Assembly: GCA_963813525.1 (NCBI GenBank)
Contig: CAWEZI010000003.1
Location: forward strand, 1-64,000
DNA length: 64,000 nucleotides
From: Bog-756 sp963813525
GTDB taxonomy: Bacteria; Actinomycetota; Acidimicrobiia; Acidimicrobiales; RAAP-2
Reading direction: 5' to 3'
Positions 60,381-64,000 of this stretch are shown here, piece by piece; positions within the stretch are counted from its first letter, which is position 1, and each line of letters begins with the position of its first letter. The notes below the pieces were generated by a model that worked only from the letters and a program-made list of their open reading frames with translations, was not told where the DNA came from and did no database searches. A program made the position numbers and the translations under genes.

Positions 60381-62048
60381 TCAGGCGGGGTGCCGGAGAG
60401 TTCCCACCGCGTCGGCAACGGAACTGAAAAGTCGGTCGGCTCCCAATTGCTGGAGGAAGGCGCCGTGCTTGAGATCATCGTGCACGAGACGCGATGCCCG
60501 AGCGATGGCCAGTGTCACTCCACGCCGCGACAGCTCGATGTTCAACATGCGCATCGCTTGGAGCCCTGTGTAATCGAAGTCAGAGATACCGTCCGCATCG
60601 AGCACCACCGCGTGCAGCGGCCGAGACGAACCATCAACAAGATCGAGGATCCGAGACCGCAGATAGTCAGCGTTGCCGTACCAGATAGGGGCGTAGACGA
60701 GGTAGACCAGGATTCCCGGAACTTGCTCCGTGGTCTGGCCGATGTCCACCGGTATCCAGTGGTCCGTATTGGGCTCGCGGCCGAGGATGGCCTCCCGCGG
60801 CCTTGCTGCCCGCCGGGTCCGGTCGGCCAGAGACAAAACAATAGCCAGCAACACCCCCTGCTCGATCCCGAGGACGGCTACGGCCACGAGGCTGACGGTG
60901 GCCAAAGCGAACTCGACGCGATCGAAACGGAAGATTCTTCGAAGCTCACCGATCCTGAACAGCTTGGTGCCGATGAAGATCAATGTGGCGCCGAGCATGG
61001 CCTCCGGTACGTCCTCGAGCCGAGCGGTAAAGGCCACCAATACGATGAGCACGACAACCACGGCCACCAGGTTGGCCAGTTGGCTACGGGCGCCGGACGA
61101 ACGCATGAGGGCCGTATTGGGCGGACTGGTGTCCACCGCCAGGGCCCCGATGAAGCCGGCGGCGATGCTCCCTCCCCCGATGGTGATCAGCTCTCGGTTG
61201 AAGTCGTCTGATGCAGGGGTCCTGTTGCCCACCATCCTGACCGTTGCCGCCGTCTGAGCGACACACAGAAAGACAACGGTCAGCACGGTCACCGGAAGCT
61301 TTCGGAGCTGAGACCATGACAGCGAGGGGACGTGCACGTGCGGCAGGCCCGCCTGCACGTGGCCGATGACGGCTACTCCGTGGTGAGACGCCAGGCCGAA
61401 GGCGTTGACCACCACGACGGAGATGACCAGGGCGGCGAGCGTCCCGGGTAGCCTGCGATCGACCATCTGGACGGCCAGGATCAGGCACAGCACCCCGACG
61501 CCGATAGCCAGCGACCAGCCGTTGACCTTGCCGACTTGGTCGACGACCCCGCGCAATCGGTCGATCGTGGTCTCTCCCGTACTGGGCACTCCCAGGATGA
61601 GGGGGATCTGTCTGGCGATGATCACGACGGCGATGCCGGCCAGGACGCCGGTGATGACCGGCGTGGACAGGAACTCGGAGATCCATCCCATTCGCAACAG
61701 GCCCAACAGGATCAGGATGCTTCCTACCAACAGTGCCGTAAAGGCCATCGCCGTGGTGAACCCGGCAGTGCCAACGACAGCCACCGATGCCACCCCGATG
61801 GCCAGCACGGGGGCGATCGTCGAGTCAGCCCCCACCGACAGTTGATGGGTTTTGCCGATCACTGCGTACACCAGGGATCCGGCCACGAACGCATACAGAC
61901 CGGTCACCGGAGAGAGGTCGGCCAACAGGGCGGTGGCCATCTGCGAGGGTAGGGCGACGGCCACCAGAGCCAGACCGGCCAACGCATCCGCGCCCAGCCA
62001 GGCCCGTCGGTAACCCCGCAGGGTCGGCGGGATCCACCAGGTTCTCAT
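60381..62048 (-). CDS. SulP-family anion transporter with STAS domain
   Basis: The 555-residue protein has a SulP membrane domain (about 15-410; ADALAGLALVAVALPSQMA and SPVTGLYAFVAGSLVYAVIG) and a C-terminal STAS domain (about 430-550; AVVLDADGISDFDYTGLQAM). Family members move sulfate, bicarbonate or other anions; no carbonic anhydrase gene is adjacent to favour bicarbonate. Start ATG 62048. It is followed by the DUF4234 gene. Confidence 0.9.
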   Translation of the reverse strand: MRTWWIPPTLRGYRRAWLGADALAGLALVAVALPSQMATALLADLSPVTGLYAFVAGSLVYAVIGKTHQLSVGADSTIAPVLAIGVASVAVVGTAGFTTAMAFTALLVGSILILLGLLRMGWISEFLSTPVITGVLAGIAVVIIARQIPLILGVPSTGETTIDRLRGVVDQVGKVNGWSLAIGVGVLCLILAVQMVDRRLPGTLAALVISVVVVNAFGLASHHGVAVIGHVQAGLPHVHVPSLSWSQLRKLPVTVLTVVFLCVAQTAATVRMVGNRTPASDDFNRELITIGGGSIAAGFIGALAVDTSPPNTALMRSSGARSQLANLVAVVVVLIVLVAFTARLEDVPEAMLGATLIFIGTKLFRIGELRRIFRFDRVEFALATVSLVAVAVLGIEQGVLLAIVLSLADRTRRAARPREAILGREPNTDHWIPVDIGQTTEQVPGILVYLVYAPIWYGNADYLRSRILDLVDGSSRPLHAVVLDADGISDFDYTGLQAMRMLNIELSRRGVTLAIARASRLVHDDLKHGAFLQQLGADRLFSSVADAVGTLRHPA

Positions 62049-62174
62049 GCCTCATCATGCCCGACGGTCGACGGTCGGGGTCATGCTTTTTGGCTGACAA
62101 TGATGATGCCGCCGACTGCGCGTTCTGGTGGACCTGCTTGGTCGGCACGGCCGCTCACATCCGGACGGTGCCGC

Positions 62175-62771
62175 TCATCCCTCCGGGCTCTGTTCAGAAG
62201 GACCCGCTGTCTGCTGGTTGATGGGGCCGCCGATGCGAGTCTCGCGACCGATCAACCGCCCGACCGAGGCAAAAAGACCGGTATCCCATGCGCCCACCAG
62301 TTCCCAGGCCCGGCCGATCCCTATGAGCAGAGAGGCGATGAGGCCGAAGGCAACAGCGGTCAGGGCTCCACCGTGGTTGGAATTGATGATCAGTTGGATG
62401 CCGTAGACGAGCTCATACCCGAAGACCAGGAGGAGAGCGACGACCAGCACCAGCTGATGTCGGCGCTGTCCTTTCTCCATCTTCAAAGACATGATCGTCC
62501 GCACTCCGGCCGCCGTAAAGAAAACGCCGATGAGGCCGATGATGCCTGCGGGAAAGCCGACGTTGGTTCCGGGCACCAGGCCGAACAGGGCCACGGCGAA
62601 GGCGTTGGTAAAGGCCAGTAGCGCGGCGGCCGCTCTGAACTCCCTGATCTCCTGCGGGTGATTTTGGGAGCGGCCCTGGGCGATGGACATGGCCACGAAG
62701 AGAAGGCCGATGAGGGTGGCCGCACATGTGGCAATGGCTACGAACAGATCTCTGAATCCACCGACGACCAT
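62175..62771 (-). CDS. Integral membrane protein of unknown function
   Basis: The 198-residue protein has about five hydrophobic helices (FVAIATCAATLIGLLFVAMS, ALLAFTNAFAVALFGLVPG, GFPAGIIGLIGVFFTAAG, LVLVVALLLVFGYELVYGI, LTAVAFGLIASLLIG). No family was recognised. ATG 62771 is close behind AGGGTGGAGG; GTG 62795 would add eight residues. It may be a small stress-type membrane protein. Confidence 0.72.
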   Translation of the reverse strand: MVVGGFRDLFVAIATCAATLIGLLFVAMSIAQGRSQNHPQEIREFRAAAALLAFTNAFAVALFGLVPGTNVGFPAGIIGLIGVFFTAAGVRTIMSLKMEKGQRRHQLVLVVALLLVFGYELVYGIQLIINSNHGGALTAVAFGLIASLLIGIGRAWELVGAWDTGLFASVGRLIGRETRIGGPINQQTAGPSEQSPEG

Positions 62772-62817
62772 TGCCTCCACCCTAGTGATGGCCACCTACC
62801 TGACCATCCCGCTCCGG

Positions 62818-64000
62818 CTACCACGGAGCGAAGAACTTGGGCAAAGGGTTGTGAGCGATGCTCAACCCGTGGGTCTCCGCCTCCTGGAGATGGCCCAGCT
62901 CGTCCCAGTAGGGGAGAATGGCAGGGGCCAGGTAGTCACCGCCGGTGCCCTTTTGCCCGTACACGAAGTGCACGCCGTCGGGACTCCGCACCGGCACGCC
63001 GTGGAGGGTCGCCGAGTACTTGCCGCCGGGACAGACGTAGCTGTTCAGGTCTTGAAGGTAGACCTTGCCGATGTTCTTCCCGGCCACCTGGCGGAGGAGC
63101 GAGTTGTACACCGCCTGCCGGGCCGGCGAGTCCTCGGGCCAGGGGCTGCCGTCGGGCTGCTCCCCGGTGCTCTGGCACGGCTTGGTCATGAAGACCATGA
63201 GCGCACCACCGGCCGTGGCTATCCGCACCGCTTTCTCCAGTTGGCTCTTTACGTAGCTGGCGAAGACAGGGTTGAGGATGTTGGTGGTCGCTCCGTCGAA
63301 CACCCGGTCGAGGACCTCTGCTCCCCCGGACAGCAGGACGACCACGTTGGGATCCAACTGCCTCACCCACGCCGCCCACGCCGACGTCCAGGCCTGGCAG
63401 GGCACGTGTTGATTGGGGCCGAAGACACCCCCTGGCGGGCAATTGCCCTGGGCCGGGTCGGGCGAGCACGGCCAGCCCACCAACTGGCCGGCCACTCCCG
63501 CCTTGGTGAAGGTAGAGCCGTCGGCCACCCCACAGGCCACGATCCCTTGGTCCACCAGCGTCATGTTGTAGCGCTTCGGACTGACCTGGCTTGCCGCGCT
63601 CAACCCGAAGCCGAGGGTGAGCGCTTCCGAATCGCCGACCAGGAGCACCCGGACCGGCGCGTTGAGGTAGGCGGCGGGCACGACCGACCGGATCGGCGTG
63701 GCCGGCAGCGCTCCAGTCGCCGACCCTCGTTCGGTGGCGCTGACCGCGGGAGCTTCGGTGGCCAGCAACACGGCGATCACCACCGCCACCAGGGCCAGTG
63801 GGGTGAACGTCCAGGATCGCCAGGCGGTGAACAGCTTGCCGGTGCGGATGGGTCGCTCCACCAGGTAGAAGGACGCCGTGGCAATGAGCACGGTGGGCAC
63901 GAAACGGACGCCGAACAGTGCCCAACCGCTGAGGCCGGTTCGGGCGTGATTGATGTAGGTGAAAAGCGGGAAGTGCCAGAGATACATCCCGTAGGAGATC
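62818..64000 (-). CDS. OafA-type acyltransferase with SGNH domain (N-terminus outside window)
   Basis: The frame runs open off the window edge and enters as ISYGMYLWHFPLF, the penultimate-helix signature of acyltransferase-3 proteins. After YLVERPIR and one more helix comes an SGNH hydrolase-like domain with VLLVGDSEALTLGFG and DGVHFVYG holding the catalytic Asp and His. Such fused proteins O-acetylate cell-envelope glycans. Residues 1 to about 270 of the full protein are missing from the window. The visible 394 residues are complete at the C-terminus. Confidence 0.9.
   Translation of the reverse strand, partial: ISYGMYLWHFPLFTYINHARTGLSGWALFGVRFVPTVLIATASFYLVERPIRTGKLFTAWRSWTFTPLALVAVVIAVLLATEAPAVSATERGSATGALPATPIRSVVPAAYLNAPVRVLLVGDSEALTLGFGLSAASQVSPKRYNMTLVDQGIVACGVADGSTFTKAGVAGQLVGWPCSPDPAQGNCPPGGVFGPNQHVPCQAWTSAWAAWVRQLDPNVVVLLSGGAEVLDRVFDGATTNILNPVFASYVKSQLEKAVRIATAGGALMVFMTKPCQSTGEQPDGSPWPEDSPARQAVYNSLLRQVAGKNIGKVYLQDLNSYVCPGGKYSATLHGVPVRSPDGVHFVYGQKGTGGDYLAPAILPYWDELGHLQEAETHGLSIAHNPLPKFFAPW

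Overview
The window looks like a chromosome segment of a high-GC actinobacterium, most likely of the Acidimicrobiia. The clues are strong G+C bias, dense ATGA/GTGA start-stop overlaps, several apparently leaderless GTG starts, an F420-type luciferase-like oxidoreductase, a PPOX-class F420/FMN protein, a complete RecBCD set, and large secreted proteins with Ig-like or GYW-type repeats. No rRNA, tRNA, CRISPR array, insertion sequence or prophage was recognised.

Layout. 0-5 kb: the tail of an unknown gene, a structured non-coding stretch, then a MarR regulator overlapping two ABC exporter half-transporters. The pair is an asymmetric heterodimer with one degenerate ATP site, and a perfect inverted repeat abuts the MarR start. 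5-6.5 kb: a GEMM-I (cyclic di-GMP) riboswitch precedes a secreted beta-helix surface protein with a poly-Thr linker. 6.5-15.5 kb: recC-recB-recD on the minus strand with 4-nt overlaps and a 20-bp tandem repeat just upstream of recC. 15.5-19.2 kb: MFS exporter, MerR regulator, dienelactone hydrolase and a small conserved protein. 19.3-22.3 kb: a lipoprotein, then a divergent FtsH-like membrane AAA protease behind a hairpin-rich leader. 22.4-24.4 kb: catalase and a Fur/PerR-type regulator with a PerR-like box upstream. 24.5-27.3 kb: two translationally coupled secreted proteins (one with Ig-like repeats) ending at a long hairpin terminator. 27.3-39.7 kb: HxlR regulator, an unusual protein with a possible PemK/MazF-like C-terminus, a small acidic protein, luciferase-like oxidoreductase, thioesterase and acyl-CoA dehydrogenase, pdxH, class V aminotransferase, PPOX protein, tag, FMN reductase, YjbQ, a second MFS exporter and a frameshifted hydrolase. 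39.7-49.3 kb: an extracellular group of S53 peptidase, Tat-exported phospholipase C-like phosphoesterase and a 1276-residue Ig/FN3 protein, with a FAD oxidase among them. 49.4-56.6 kb: hydrolase, KimA-like permease, zinc ribbon, alkyltransferase-like protein, histidine phosphatase, a repeat-bearing cell-wall amidase and nitroreductase. 56.6-64 kb: small secreted protein, TetR/MFS efflux pair with a multi-site operator, DUF4234 protein, SulP transporter, a membrane protein and the C-terminal part of an OafA-type acyltransferase with SGNH domain.

Common themes are regulator-plus-exporter units (MarR/ABC, MerR/MFS, TetR/MFS), each with a visible candidate operator, and a heavy investment in exported repeat proteins. 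The most notable signals are the c-di-GMP riboswitch wired to a surface adhesin-like protein, the structured leader and altered Walker B of the FtsH-like protease, and the near-identical 126-bp repeats in the amidase. All calls come from reading the sequence; no database search was possible.
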